Assembly: GCA_030737875.1 (NCBI GenBank)
Contig: CM060921.1
Span: forward strand, 401,924,192-401,988,191
Reading direction: 5' to 3'
From: Allium sativum
Taxonomy: Eukaryota; Streptophyta; Magnoliopsida; Asparagales; Amaryllidaceae
DNA: 64,000 bases
Numbering within the stretch: position 1 is the stretch's first letter; each line of letters opens with the position of its first letter. The translations under genes and the position numbers were made by a program. Below, piece by piece: positions 48,201-58,965 of the stretch. Below the pieces are notes generated by a model. That model saw nothing but the letters and a program-made list of their open reading frames with translations, did not search any database and had not been told where the DNA came from.

Positions 48201-48625
48201 TTTAAAGTAAAGTTTTAAATAACTGTTTTAGTTCTCACACCAGTCACATGGCTGACCTGGAGTTTATTGTTTTAACCTAAACTCTGGGTGCCCTTATTTT
48301 CTACACGGGCAGCTAGTAGTTTTGGTTTTGCAGATTTATATTCACAGGATCCTGATTTACAGCTAGAACGATGCTCGGAAAGCTCTGTATCCGTGTATTA
48401 CTTTCAGTTGTGTTTTGTATTATTTTTCCGCTGCAATACTGTATTTAAATCTCTGATATTCTTTGTTGTATAATATTTATTCATACTCTGTATATTCTTG
48501 TATTCTGATGGAATTGTTGTAATAGCAATGAAATGTTCTTCCGTCTGCGTTCTGTTTTGTCTTGTCCTCACAGTAATTCGTTCTTTCACATCTCTTCGGA
48601 GACCGGGGAAGTTTGGGTCGCTACA
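42265..48625 (+). mobile_element. 3' LTR of the complete family-A element
   Basis: Begins TGTAATAACCCGG and ends GGGTCGCTACA. Parallel to the 5' LTR throughout: leader 43200-43590, GTAAGT 43611, 97-bp duplication 45028-45215, hairpins 48027-48320. It differs by small indels, for example a longer TA run at 44440-44465. Its final 60 bases contain CACATCTCTTCGGAGACC, absent from the 5' LTR. Confidence 0.93.
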
Positions 48626-48630
48626 ATATG
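48626..48630. repeat. Target-site duplication ATATG (right)
   Basis: Identical to 34928-34932. Confidence 0.93.
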
Positions 48631-48833
48631 TCTGCGTTAATTTTTTAAATTTAATACTCTTTGTTAGCTTTTAATGTTATGCCTATAACGTTAGTCTTTA
48701 TTTATTCCTTTATAACATTACTGAACATTTCCATTAATTTTATTTACTAATTTATAAAGTTATATTTTCATAACATGAAATTTTAAATGTCTAAATATGT
48801 TAATTAATAAAGCTTTAATTTTGGGTTGTTACA
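48626..48833 (-). mobile_element. Family-B LTR, right arm (proximal part with LTR start)
   Basis: On the minus strand it starts TGTAACAACCCAAAATTAAAG at 48833 and matches 32135-32340 of the left arm. It is cut off from 34932 by the family-A insertion. Confidence 0.8.
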
Positions 48834-48847
48834 TTCTCCGCTCCTTA
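48834..48847 (-). other. Polypurine tract of the family-B element
   Basis: Minus strand TAAGGAGCGGAGAA directly before the LTR start, with GGGACGAAATC a little upstream. This is the usual end of a plant Ty3/gypsy internal region and shows the right arm is a 3' LTR. Confidence 0.75.
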
Positions 48848-49477
48848 AAAGATTTCGTCCCTGAAATCTTTAAGGCTAGAAGAATGATATAAATATTTTC
48901 GTCCAATATCTACAACCATCTACTCAAACACCATTCATTGTCCTTAAATTTTCTAACGCAATTTATGTAATCATGCAGTAGTATAGTGTGTATATCTCTA
49001 ACCAATGCAAAATATTAAACGGTCCACTGATTCAGTTGACCTCCGTTTATGCAATTATGCTTGTGCAATACACCCAAATGTATGCAAGAACCCTAATGAT
49101 AACAAATAGTTCCAAATGAGTGCTTTAATCATTGTGCATATGCAACAACCATACAATAACATCCATTTTACAAACATGGGAATAAAATGCTAAGACAGTT
49201 TGGATTAGGTCTAATTTAGGTTTCTTAATAAAAAAAACTACCTGTCTAAAAACTTTATAAATCTAGTCCCTATTTTTCGAAAATCATTAAGAAAAGCAAA
49301 AAAAAAAAAAAAAAAAAAGTAAAAAATTTGCCGAACCTCATGATTTAATTCAACACATAATCATTCTCAATTTCATGAATGAAATCTACAAAAAAAATGA
49401 TTCAAAAACAAAAAATAAAATAAAAAATATTCAAGTAACAGGAATTTCAATATTTTTTTCGTAAAATTGCATATATC
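48848..49477 (-). mobile_element. Family-B non-coding internal region, 3' part
   Basis: Sequence upstream of the B polypurine tract on the minus strand. It is AT-rich with a 21-base A run near 49297-49318. No frame with pol similarity was seen. Confidence 0.5.
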
Positions 49478-50077
49478 GCAGCAAGGGCATTGTTATTGAC
49501 ACTCCAAATATTGTTAGCGGGAGGCCAATTTTCTTTCTTTCAAAATTTGTTAAGGGGAGTACCAACGAGGAAAGTGGCCCCTTAACAAATAAAGGTAATT
49601 TTACCTTATTACCCATTTATCCCCTTAACAAATAAATGTAATTTTATTTTAATAAATATTGCAAGGGTCCTATTATTTTTCTGTTCGCATATATCGACTT
49701 TTTTAAAACCTAAAGGATAAACGTTTTTGGAGGAATAGTATTGAACTATTTTTTTTAGTTGACATAAATATGCTGAATTTTATAATTACGGTGGAAATGC
49801 ACAGAAATGATTATTAATTTTTGACATATCATCATTGAATACATATATAATTAATTATGTGCTACATTCGGTACAGTGGTAACGAACTGCTTATTTTAAT
49901 TTTGGTTTCCCTTATTGAATAAGTATTTTTTTAATTTAATTTAAAGGGGCAATATAGGAATATTAAGTAGTGTGAAATAATATGTTTGTGCCACCCCTTA
50001 ACAATTTTTCAAAAAGTGAAGTGTTTTTAAAAAATGACCCCCCTTAACAATAGTTGGAGTGTCAATAACAACACCCT
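49478..50077. mobile_element. MITE-like element with about 42-bp terminal inverted repeats
   Basis: Left terminus GGGCATTGTTATTGACACTC (from 49485) and right terminus, reverse-complemented, AGGGTGTTGTTATTGACACT (from 50077) are inverted repeats of about 42 bp, both continuing into a TTGTTA...GGG stretch. The flanks gcatatatc (49469-49477) and gcataaatc (50078-50086) match at 8 of 9 bases, suggesting a 9-bp duplication as made by Mutator-like transposons. The left end has seven extra bases before the repeat. No transposase, so non-autonomous. Superfamily is tentative. Confidence 0.65.
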
Positions 50078-50086
50078 GCATAAATC

Positions 50087-51661
50087 ATTTCAAAACCTTA
50101 CAGGTATCCATACAGTTTTCGATAATTTGCTTCAAAATTTTAAATTCAAAACATACAATTTTTAAACATCAAATATTGCAGAAAAAAATAATAAAACTTT
50201 TACAATTGCGTATAAATGAAATATTATTCATCTCCGGCTAATTGCTGAAAAAGATGCCATAATTTGAAAATTTTGTAGAGATATCAACAATTTTTCCATG
50301 TAGTACACTATACTATAAAAGAATTGTGGCAATGTCTGCAATTATTTATAACAATTATGGACATTGCTGCAACTATCCTTCCTTCCTTTAATACATACAG
50401 TACACTATGTGAATAATTGCAAAAGTGTCCGTAATTTTTCACAAAAATTGTAAATATTTCATCAATTTTTTTTACAGAATCCTTCCATGAATATTTACAT
50501 TTTTTGAATTATTTTTATACAATAGTGCGAGAAATAAGAAAAACACGTTACTGTAGGAAATAAGGACCCACTTTACGTACCAAGGTACACGAGGATGCGT
50601 AGTGAAATAATTTTGAAAATAGGGATGCAAAACTAATTTCCACTAAAATAAAATGCGCAAACACATTTGTATGCATATGTTAGTGTCTAATTTGGTGGTC
50701 CCTAATAGTGCCTAGTCTGTGTATATGTATCCACTACATCCACTTGCAATCACTTGCATATATTATACATAATATGTTCTAATAACGTGTTTAAAACCTA
50801 TCCTGTCATCAATAGGCTCAATTCTAAAATCTACCCTTCCCTAGGAGGTTTAGAAGAAGATGCTAATCAAAGGAAAAAGCCAATGATACATCAAGAAGGA
50901 AACATCTTTCAAAAGATCATAAGTAGAAACTAGAATTCCTTTAAGACACCCAAGTTGGTATAACTAGAAATTCTCCCCATGAGGTAAAAAGGTTCCATTA
51001 TTGCGTTAATTAATTCCCCATTAAGTCGTACTCTTCCTCTAAACTTCAAATATGAATGGTTTTGCTTATAACCGATGAGTTACTTTAACCACACTTGCTA
51101 GAAACATTTTCTGTCTTACCCATCATAAATCCTTAGGAAGAAATATTCCAAATTTTTCGTTCTCTTCCTTTTTGAACTAGTTTAACATAGCTGATTCGTT
51201 TGATTTTAAAAATTCCAAAGCCTACTTTACCTTACAAGTAGAGTCACTTTTATTATATCCATAATCTAATTTCTTTACTTTACCTTTGTTGTCTTGTGTT
51301 CCTCTATTTATTCCACTTATATTTTCCAATTACATAAGGACTTACTATATATATATATTCAATACTCATTTATTATTATTATTATTATTTAAAACCTCAA
51401 TTGAAAAATCTTAGTGAGACAACTTATTATCCATAAAGTTACCATAATATCATTTGAAGTGTGTGTGAATGTATATGTATATGTCTTTTAAAATTTCCTA
51501 AAATATGAATTTCATATGAAAACATATTAGTCCTTTAAAATTTCTATTTCTATAACCATATATGTACATTTTGGTTTTAGACTCAAAGTGTTCCTACGGG
51601 TTTCCTTCTCTTTGAATAAACTATCTTTCTTAAAATTATCTTTTCTTAAAATGCAACTTTT
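50087..51661. other. Non-coding AT-rich stretch, probably family-B internal or flank
   Basis: No repeat partner in the window and no supported gene. Local short inverted repeats occur (50325-50385, GGCAATGTCTGCAATT against a similar complement). No PBS was found, so the 5' end of the B element is not located. Confidence 0.4.
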
Positions 51662-52934
51662 TGAAACACCTCACGCTCATTAATGTCACTCACAAAGGGA
51701 ATGCATTAACTTCAGTGAAGCGTTATAGGTAAGAGATGCAGATAAATTACAAGACAGACAAATAAAGCAGCGGAAAGGAATAAAAACTTTACTTCATTGA
51801 TAAAATAGCAGCTTGGTAAAATAGCTTGTACAAAGATTGTTTTCTAACACCAAAACACCAATACCCAGTACAACAAAGTATCTGTCTTGTTTAATAAAAT
51901 AAAGAAGCATAAAATGACATTGATAATCCCCAAATAAAGCATGAGCCAGCCATAGCAGTGGAAAAGAGAATCCAAAGCAATACGTCGACTATATTCGGTC
52001 TTGGAAAGAGAAACGGTCCAAACTAAGATGAGTTATTCCCTCCATGACTACATTAGGTGGGGAAGAGGGGGAAACGAAAGAAAAGAGGCAAAACAAAACT
52101 AGGTCAGACATAAGTCTGGTAAATCTAGTGATTTTAAGTATATAAACAAGTAATAGTAACATGACATGAATAAACTGAATATAAGACAATACCATGATAA
52201 CGGGGATAACAAGATAACCTACGATTAGCATAAGATATGATAAGGCAAGATAAACCAAATGCGCTTCTACTCTTTCTCTGCTTCGCTACTACCCCGTTAT
52301 TCTAATTTTTATATCTCTAATTTCCTATATTCTCTGCACCACCTAACCAGTATCCTAACTAGTTTCTTTTATAGAATGATCTGTATCCCATACTAGTGTC
52401 CCAACTAGTATCCTATGAAAAAGGATATGTATCCTTTATTAGTGTCCCAACTAGTATCCTATGTTATATAATAAGGTGATCCCACCCCCGCAATTGTGGT
52501 AGCCTTCAGGTGTACATCTAGTATGAGGATATTACCTCAATCAGCCTAATTGCCATAAAGATGTTAGATGGACCCTAACTACCCTATCGAACGACTCTCT
52601 ACTTGTACTAATCTTCCTTATGTCTATGTCAATCGGCCCTCTCTTACGTGTAGATACCCTGTGCTGGTCCCACCATAAGGTGTATCAATCCCTATGATAG
52701 CAAGCCGACATGATTCAAGATGCATAGTGTATACTACTGATACCCAGTGCCTGCTTTTCCATTCCGAAGCACATGCACGCCCATACTTTGTCGGAACTAC
52801 ACTGCTGCACCCCATGCCGCTATTTTGACCGCTTGTAATCAGCCCAGTAATCGTGCCCCACCCTGCCTAGTTCAGGGTACCGTGATTCATCTATGTGGGT
52901 TACTGCTGAAATGGGTCCCCGTTACTAGGGTTTC

Positions 52935-53411
52935 CTACTAGTTAAGTTTGTGGGCATATATATACAAATATTACCCACCTACACGAGATGTACTTAACCC
53001 TACCACTGATTCAAACATGTTTATTTAACGGTCGAGTTTGTGGGCCTATATATACTAATATTACCTACCTACCCAAAGTTTACTTAACCCTCCTACTTAT
53101 CAAGTCAATCTGTATTATTGCTTAAGCTTGCTTTAACCCTATCCACTTTGTTCATATAATATTGGTTAAGTGTTGTCCATTCAAGTTAACTTAACCCACC
53201 CACACATCATGTAGTATTGGTTAAGTGTTTCCTATTAACTTAACCCTGTTCATTCATCATGCTATATTGGTTAAGTGTTTCTTATTAACTTAACCCTACT
53301 CATTCATCATGCTATATTGGTTAAGTGTTTCTAAATTTACTTAACCCCGCCTTCTAGTCTAATTAACATGTTGTAACGGTTAAGTGTCGCCTATTCATAT
53401 ATTACTTAACC
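52935..53411. repeat. Array of GGTTAAGT...ACTTAACC hairpin units
   Basis: Five clear units: arms at 53164/53189, 53219/53238, 53269/53288, 53319/53339 and 53378/53404. Each has the same 8-bp perfect inverted arms but a different loop of 11-18 bases and a different spacer. Two looser units (GTTAAGT...ACTTAAC and similar) lie at 52935-53100. Period is about 50-59 bp. Confidence 0.8.
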
Positions 53412-53464
53412 TTACCATTCTTATCTTGTCCGTTTATTGGCATTAATTAATTTATTAATGCCCC

Positions 53465-53669
53465 AACCTCTCATGTTAGAACTGTTGTTTGCGGTTGTTG
53501 GATGTGCCGGACGGTTCCGGGCAGACTTATACCGCAAACTCATTCTAACCTCGGGTTTTAGGCTAAATGCGCTAACCTCTCACATTAGAATGGTGTTGTT
53601 GCGGTCACTGGATGTGCCGGGCGGTTCGGGGCAATTTTACACCGCTACTCAATCTAACCTCGGGTTAGG
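53465..53669. repeat. Two tandem ~100-bp hairpin-forming units
   Basis: Both units read CCTCTCAYRTTAGAA ... GGATGTGCCGG ... CTAACCTCGGGTT. In the first, nested arms pair: GTTAGAA/TTCTAAC, TTTGCGG/CCGCAAA, CCGGA/TCCGG. In the second, TTGCGGT-like arms and TGCC/GGCA remain. An overlapping 82-codon frame is considered chance. Confidence 0.7.
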
Positions 53670-54424
53670 CATGTTCATCTTTTAGCCAAATTACATATTT
53701 ACCGTACATGTACAAGTCTAGATTTTACATGCTAATTATCCCAATTTCACAAAACTAGTCATGCTTCAATTCTCAAGTTATACCCAACAAATTCAATTAC
53801 AAGTTATTAATCAAAATAGGCTACACCCAGTCTTTAAATTAATTTACATATGTTCATATGTAAATTATCCGCAAGTGTTGTCAATTCAAGTCATGCCCCA
53901 TTTACCCTCTAAATTATGTCCATAATTCTAGGTATACAAATTCTACCATTTCATGCTACTAATCATTTACATGATTATGAGCCAATCTATGCCAATAGCA
54001 TGCAGTTTAATATTTTTCCCCAATATCTCCCCTTTATTCGTTCGCATAATTCACATAGAACGTTAGGCTCGCAAATTAGCCTAACTTATAAACAAAAGGG
54101 AAAAGAAAGGGACATGTAACATTCCAACAGGCATAAACAATATAGGTCAACATGCGTGGTATAAATTTGGGACAGAACGACATAAACTTATTTAAGCACA
54201 TGAACGTGATCTTACATTTAAATTAGATCCAATTAACACGCGAACTAGCATAGATCTAATTGTATAAGCATGAACTTATATAGATCTCAAACATGGGTAC
54301 TAGCTTGGATCTAAACATGTAAGCATGTATGAACATAACTTAGCATGTAACTTACATACATAAAAGAACCACAAATTTAATACAACATGATATGTTCAAT
54401 GGCATCAGTCCCAATAGTCTCATA

Positions 54425-54550
54425 GGCAAGATAGGTTTTACTTTGTCAGTCATAACAGTCCAACAGGCTTGATAGGTTTTACTGTGTCAGTCACAACGGT
54501 CCAATAACATGATATCTTTACTATGTCAGTCACAACCGTCTAATAGGCAT
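54425..54550. repeat. 41-bp tandem repeat, three copies
   Basis: Units of the form GATAGGTTTTACTGTGTCAG followed by TCACAACGGTCCAA, starting at 54425, 54466 and about 54507, with progressive divergence. Confidence 0.75.
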
Positions 54551-54910
54551 AAGAAAATTCAGAATTGACAAGAGGATAGGCACGAATAGAATTAGGCATA
54601 GTTCTAGATCTAGTTATTACAGTTATGATTTTCTTATTAGGTGTTCACATCTAAACATTAACTGTACTTACAGAAAAAGGATGGATCTTGATTTTTGTGA
54701 TCTGATTTCTGAATTTAAAAAGATATCCAATTATGTAGACGTTTAATTTGATGTTCTTCTTAATTGATTACTAGTTTGGATTTTATTTAGAAGATGGAAG
54801 AGGTTCGGCTAGCTTGAAGACGAACAGCATGACGACACCATAGTCTTAAGGTTATGAGGTTAAGGTCTAGGTTTGGCTACATATATATATGTCTAGGATT
54901 AATTCTAGCC

Positions 54911-54918
54911 TTTATATT
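54911..54918 (-). promoter_or_regulatory. Candidate TATA box of LTR-like unit D
   Basis: Minus strand AATATAAA, about 250 bp from the presumed LTR start. This position fits the U3/R border of a plant LTR. Weak on its own. Confidence 0.35.
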
Positions 54919-55088
54919 AGTCTAGGTGAAATCAGAGCCATCAAATCAAAGAGATGTGCCATCCAACCAACCGTAGCATGACATATATGCCCTAATACCA
55001 TAGAAATCGGTCACTGGCCAATCAGAGAAGACCACATCAGCTCAGGACTGTCAAAAATCGTCACGGCCCAGATCTGGTTGATGGGGTC

Positions 55089-55161
55089 GACCAATACAGG
55101 GGGGTCGACACCTATGTCAACCCCGGTATCGACCCCAAAGAGCCTGAGTCGACATAGGTGT
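55089..55161. other. Inverted repeat GACACCTATGTC / GACATAGGTGT with GTCGAC sites
   Basis: GACACCTATGTC near 55107 is complementary to GACATAGGTGT near 55151, with four GTCGA-containing motifs around. It adjoins the putative LTR start at 55162. Confidence 0.5.
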
Positions 55162-55771
55162 TGTAACAACCCGCAAATTCTGAACCAATTTAATTTTTTT
55201 TTAGGAAGTTATGTTAGAAAATGCGTCAGAATTTAAAATTTCATTATTTTTAAAATATTAAATTAAATTATTGAATATAAATTGGTCCTAAATGAAATTT
55301 AGTTATTTTTGTTGAATATTAGATTTAAAATAATGTATATTCTAGATTAATAAACTAAGCAACATACCTATACCTTTGGCGACATTTAAGTGAACTCTAA
55401 TTTTGTTTATGTATTATTTAATTTATATGGTTTTAATCTTCATTGTTATTCATGCCATCAATGATAATTATCATGTATTTATCCATATTCTGTTTGGTTG
55501 TTTTATGTTTTACATTTAATTAGTATGTCTTCCAATATCACATGCTCCTTTTAAATCTTTTTACTAAGGATAGATTTTGTTTACTAACAACGATTTTTAA
55601 ATTACATACATTTTATTGCATGTCTATTTGACTTAAACTTAGTAAAATTGAGCAATCATTAAATTAGTTTCAAAAGTCTCATCAAATATTATATATTGTG
55701 AGTGTTAATTTCATAGTGCATAAATTATTTAATAAAACTTTACATGCATACATTGACTTTCTCTCTCTCTC

Positions 55772-55822
<51 letters not shown>

Positions 55823-55842
55823 CAATATATTTAGATAGAAAA
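55162..55842 (+). mobile_element. Possible truncated LTR start (TGTAACAACCCGC)
   Basis: TGTAACAACCCGCAAATTC followed by about 680 AT-rich bases before another LTR start. The opening resembles family A but the rest does not align. No duplication was identified. Confidence 0.35.
55759..55822. repeat. CT/TA/GT compound microsatellite
   Basis: (CT)n, then (TA)n, then (GT)n. Confidence 0.95.
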
Positions 55843-58800
55843 TGTAACACCCCAAAAGTTTACAAGTAATAATAAGTTAAATAAGAAAATGAATTTAATT
55901 ATTCTAATCATAAACGTCCAAATTTGGCGATGGGAACTTCACCATTTAATCCGTAGCGATTAATTAATGAAATAAATTTAATTAATAAAAATTGAAAATA
56001 ACGAAAAATGAACATTTTGCAAATGTTGAAATTTAACCAAACTATTGGTCTATGACGTTTATTTCATCAATTTTCGTACATAATATTCTCCGAACGGAGT
56101 TCAAATTTGAGTTACTAATGTTTGAAGTCCTAATGTGGAAAGAAATTATATATTATATGTAAATTTGTTAACTTAATTAATTAGGATTGATTTACTATAT
56201 CTAAATATTTTCATTTAAATCAAAGATCTAATGATGTAGAATAAAGGGAAATATTTGATAAGAATGCAATCAACCATTATGGGATAATTAATTAACATTA
56301 AGAATTCAAACCGAGGAATAGTTGTATAGTCAGCAATAACTAAATGATATTGTATAACAAAGGAAACTAACATTTACCATATGAAATTGATTTAAGAATG
56401 TATTAAGGGAGGAACAAGTTAGTTGAATAATTAATATACACTACAAAAAAAAGAATTGTGCATGCAGAAGAAGAAATGCAAAGAAAAAGAAATTATAAAT
56501 ATAAATATATTTAGGTATAAATTACAAAAGGTAATGCGCAAAATAAATGCGCGTCATAGATGGTATAAAACCATGTAATAAAAGAAAGTTGAAATAACGT
56601 TTTAATTTTGTGTGTATATTAATAATACGCAGTTGAAACTGAAAATGAAATGCACGTTAAAATGGTAAACGAAGAGGTTAAAAATAACCCTCACAGAATT
56701 AAATAGGTAAGAATATAGAAATGAAAGAATTATTAATACGCACATCAATTGCAATTTTGAATTTTTAAGTAAACATTAATTAAACCATTTACCTTATGCC
56801 TAGTCAGCTAAATAATTACTTTGTAACATACTATATGTGAAAAGACACATTAATGGGTTTATTTGCAAAGTTAGAAAAAAATATAATGTTATAACATAAG
56901 GACTATTATTAAAATTGATTAAAATGGATAAGGACTAGAATAAAAATTCTCAATCTCTACAAAATATCTCATACCTTCTCAATACCAAACACAAACCCTA
57001 ATTTCATTTTACCCTAGCCGCCGCCTACCATCATTCAATGGCCACGATGTTCGATTTTTACAGCCTCAATTATTCTCAATCCGTTTAGGGTTAAGTCACA
57101 ATTTCAAGACAAGAATCAAAGAGAAATCTTCGATCTACAAAATCATACGGAGTTGATGGGAGTTCGTGAAAGGGAGGGGTGTGACATGAAGGATACAAGA
57201 GCGATGTTGGGTTGTTTCTTGCGCGTGTTATCAGGAGGAAGGAGACAAAGATTAAAGTAAATACTTATTTAATTAATTTAGTTAATTACCTATGTTATTG
57301 TTTGAAGTTCAAAATGGCATAACTTATTCAAACTTGACCAGAATTGAATGATTTAAATTGCGTCAGACTCGTGTCAAAGAGTATTCCGCAATGACGGTGA
57401 CCAGATCTGTAAACAAGGACTTTGAAAATTCATAAAAGTAGTGGTGGGATTTCTTCTTTTTAAATGGTTAATTAATCTATTGCTGTGTAACTATTATTTG
57501 CATATGTCCTAAATCTGCTGTGATGTGATTGTGGCTGAATTATTTGTTGTTTGTGGTGTCACAGATCTATATGTGTTGAAAATAATGAAACATTTTGTAA
57601 TATTATCGATTTGGAATAGAATCGCCATTTCAATAAAATAGATCATTATTGTTTATTTATTTGGATAAGAATTTCCAAATCAATAAAAATAATCACTTTG
57701 CAGTGTTATTTATTTGGATTAGAAATTAGTTAAAACAAAAATTCCTATTTTTGTTCATTAATTATGTGACACCAAATTTGACATTTTTGTGATATTAGAC
57801 AATGGTTAGACAAAAACCATTATATTTGTTCATTGAGAATGTAGCACCAAATTTGACATTGGTGTAAAATGGAAAATTGGTTTAGTAAGGAAAAAAAAAA
57901 GTAGTTTTTGTTTGCATTCCTTGAAGTGAACAAAATATTAAAATAAAAGATTTATATTAAAATAAGAGATTTACATTTTAAAAAAAAAAATTACATTGTC
58001 ATATTTTGTTAAATAGAAAATTGTTAAAGTAAAAGAAAAATAATATTTTAGATATAAAATGTTGAGATTGGTTTAAATAACAATTTAGCTATAAAATGTT
58101 AGGTAGACAAAATATAACACTTTATATATTTTGTTGTGTTAGAATTGACGACAAACAAAGTTATCTTTTATTTGTTTAAAATAAAATGTTAGGGAAGATT
58201 TAACATAAAGTATTCTTTTTATGTTAAAATAAAATGTTAAGAAAGATTTAACATAAAGTATTCTTTTTATGTTAATATGAATGGTTAAAAATATTTACCT
58301 ACAAAATATGCTTTTATATGATATTAGAAAACATAGAAAAATGTTAACCAATAAAATGTTCTTTTGTTTGATATTAGAATACATAGAAAATGACATTATT
58401 TACACCGTAATGAGAATAATATTTCAAGTGAAGTTACATTTCTCATATAATTGAATAAAAGTGAAATTACATTTTTATGTAATTAAAAAGATAATATTTT
58501 GTCATTGAAATTAAAATTACATATTTATGTAATTAAAGGATTAGATGTTGACGTTGCAAAATTATTTACATTTTAATGTAATAAGAAGAAACAGAATTTA
58601 CATGGTAATCTTAATTACATCTTTAATGTAATAAAAAGGAAATATTTTGACATTGAAAGAAGAAAAGTTTACATTTTTAAGAAAAGTTTACATTTTTAAT
58701 GTAAATAAGAAAAAGAAGAAAATTTTACATTTTTGAGAAAAGTTACATTTTTAATGTAAAAAGAAAAGTTTACATTTTTTAATGTAAATTAGATTAAAAA

Positions 58801-58965
58801 GAAATAAAAGTTACATTTTTAATGTAAAAAGAAAAGTTTACATTTTTAATGTAAATTAGATTAAAAAGAAAAGTTACATTTTTAATGTAAAAAGAAAAGT
58901 TTACATTTTTAATGTAAATTAGATTAAAAAGAAAAGTTACATTTTTAATATAAAAAGAAAAGTTT
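55843..58965 (+). mobile_element. LTR-like unit C (start TGTAACACCCC), interrupted at 58965
   Basis: Begins TGTAACACCCC and shows an AT-rich U3, then a promoter-to-leader change near 56950-57060 (CAAACCCTAA..., C-rich CCGCCGCC), then AT-rich sequence with palindromic repeats, paralleling the family-A LTR layout. It is cut by the family-A LTR starting at 58966. No coding region recognised. Confidence 0.5.
58430..58965. repeat. Array of TTACATTTTTAATGTAA palindromic units
   Basis: More than ten units, each self-complementary (TTACAT...ATGTAA). Degenerate and irregular at the left, becoming a regular 63-bp tandem repeat (58735-58960). The array ends exactly at the inserted LTR. Confidence 0.85.

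Larger units (their letters stand above)
34933..48625 (+). mobile_element. Complete non-autonomous giant-LTR retroelement (family A)
   Basis: 13,693 bp: 5' LTR 34933-41267 (6335 bp), internal 41268-42264 (997 bp), 3' LTR 42265-48625 (6361 bp), with a perfect ATATG duplication outside. LTRs make up about 93% of the element. PBS and polypurine tract sit in the canonical places, so it was made by reverse transcription. The LTRs look close to identical; about five differences in a 240-base stretch near 40680/48030 suggest low-percent divergence and a fairly recent insertion. It has no protein-coding capacity. The TGTAATAACCC start, the initiator tRNA-Met PBS and the GACGAAAAG-PPT end point to a Ty3/gypsy-type ancestor; that assignment is inference. 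Confidence 0.95.
51662..55161 (-). mobile_element. LTR-like unit D
   Basis: The left end TGAAACACCTCACGCTCATT resembles the family-A LTR end TGAAACGATCCGAACTCACC. It is followed at 51764 by AGCAGCGGAAA, which in family A also lies 150-200 bp inside the LTR end. A TATA-like element sits near the other end (54911-54918, minus). The middle holds hairpin arrays. No PBS adjoins the left end, so it would be a 3' or solo LTR. No target duplication was found; the right boundary is uncertain. Confidence 0.45.

Noticed and set aside
53164..53411. CRISPR-like array
   Set aside because: Plant nuclear context, loops and spacers are not unique sequences between constant long repeats, and no cas genes.
53437..53685. 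82-codon frame across the duplicated hairpin units
   Set aside because: Spans two diverged tandem units of structured non-coding sequence; no domain.
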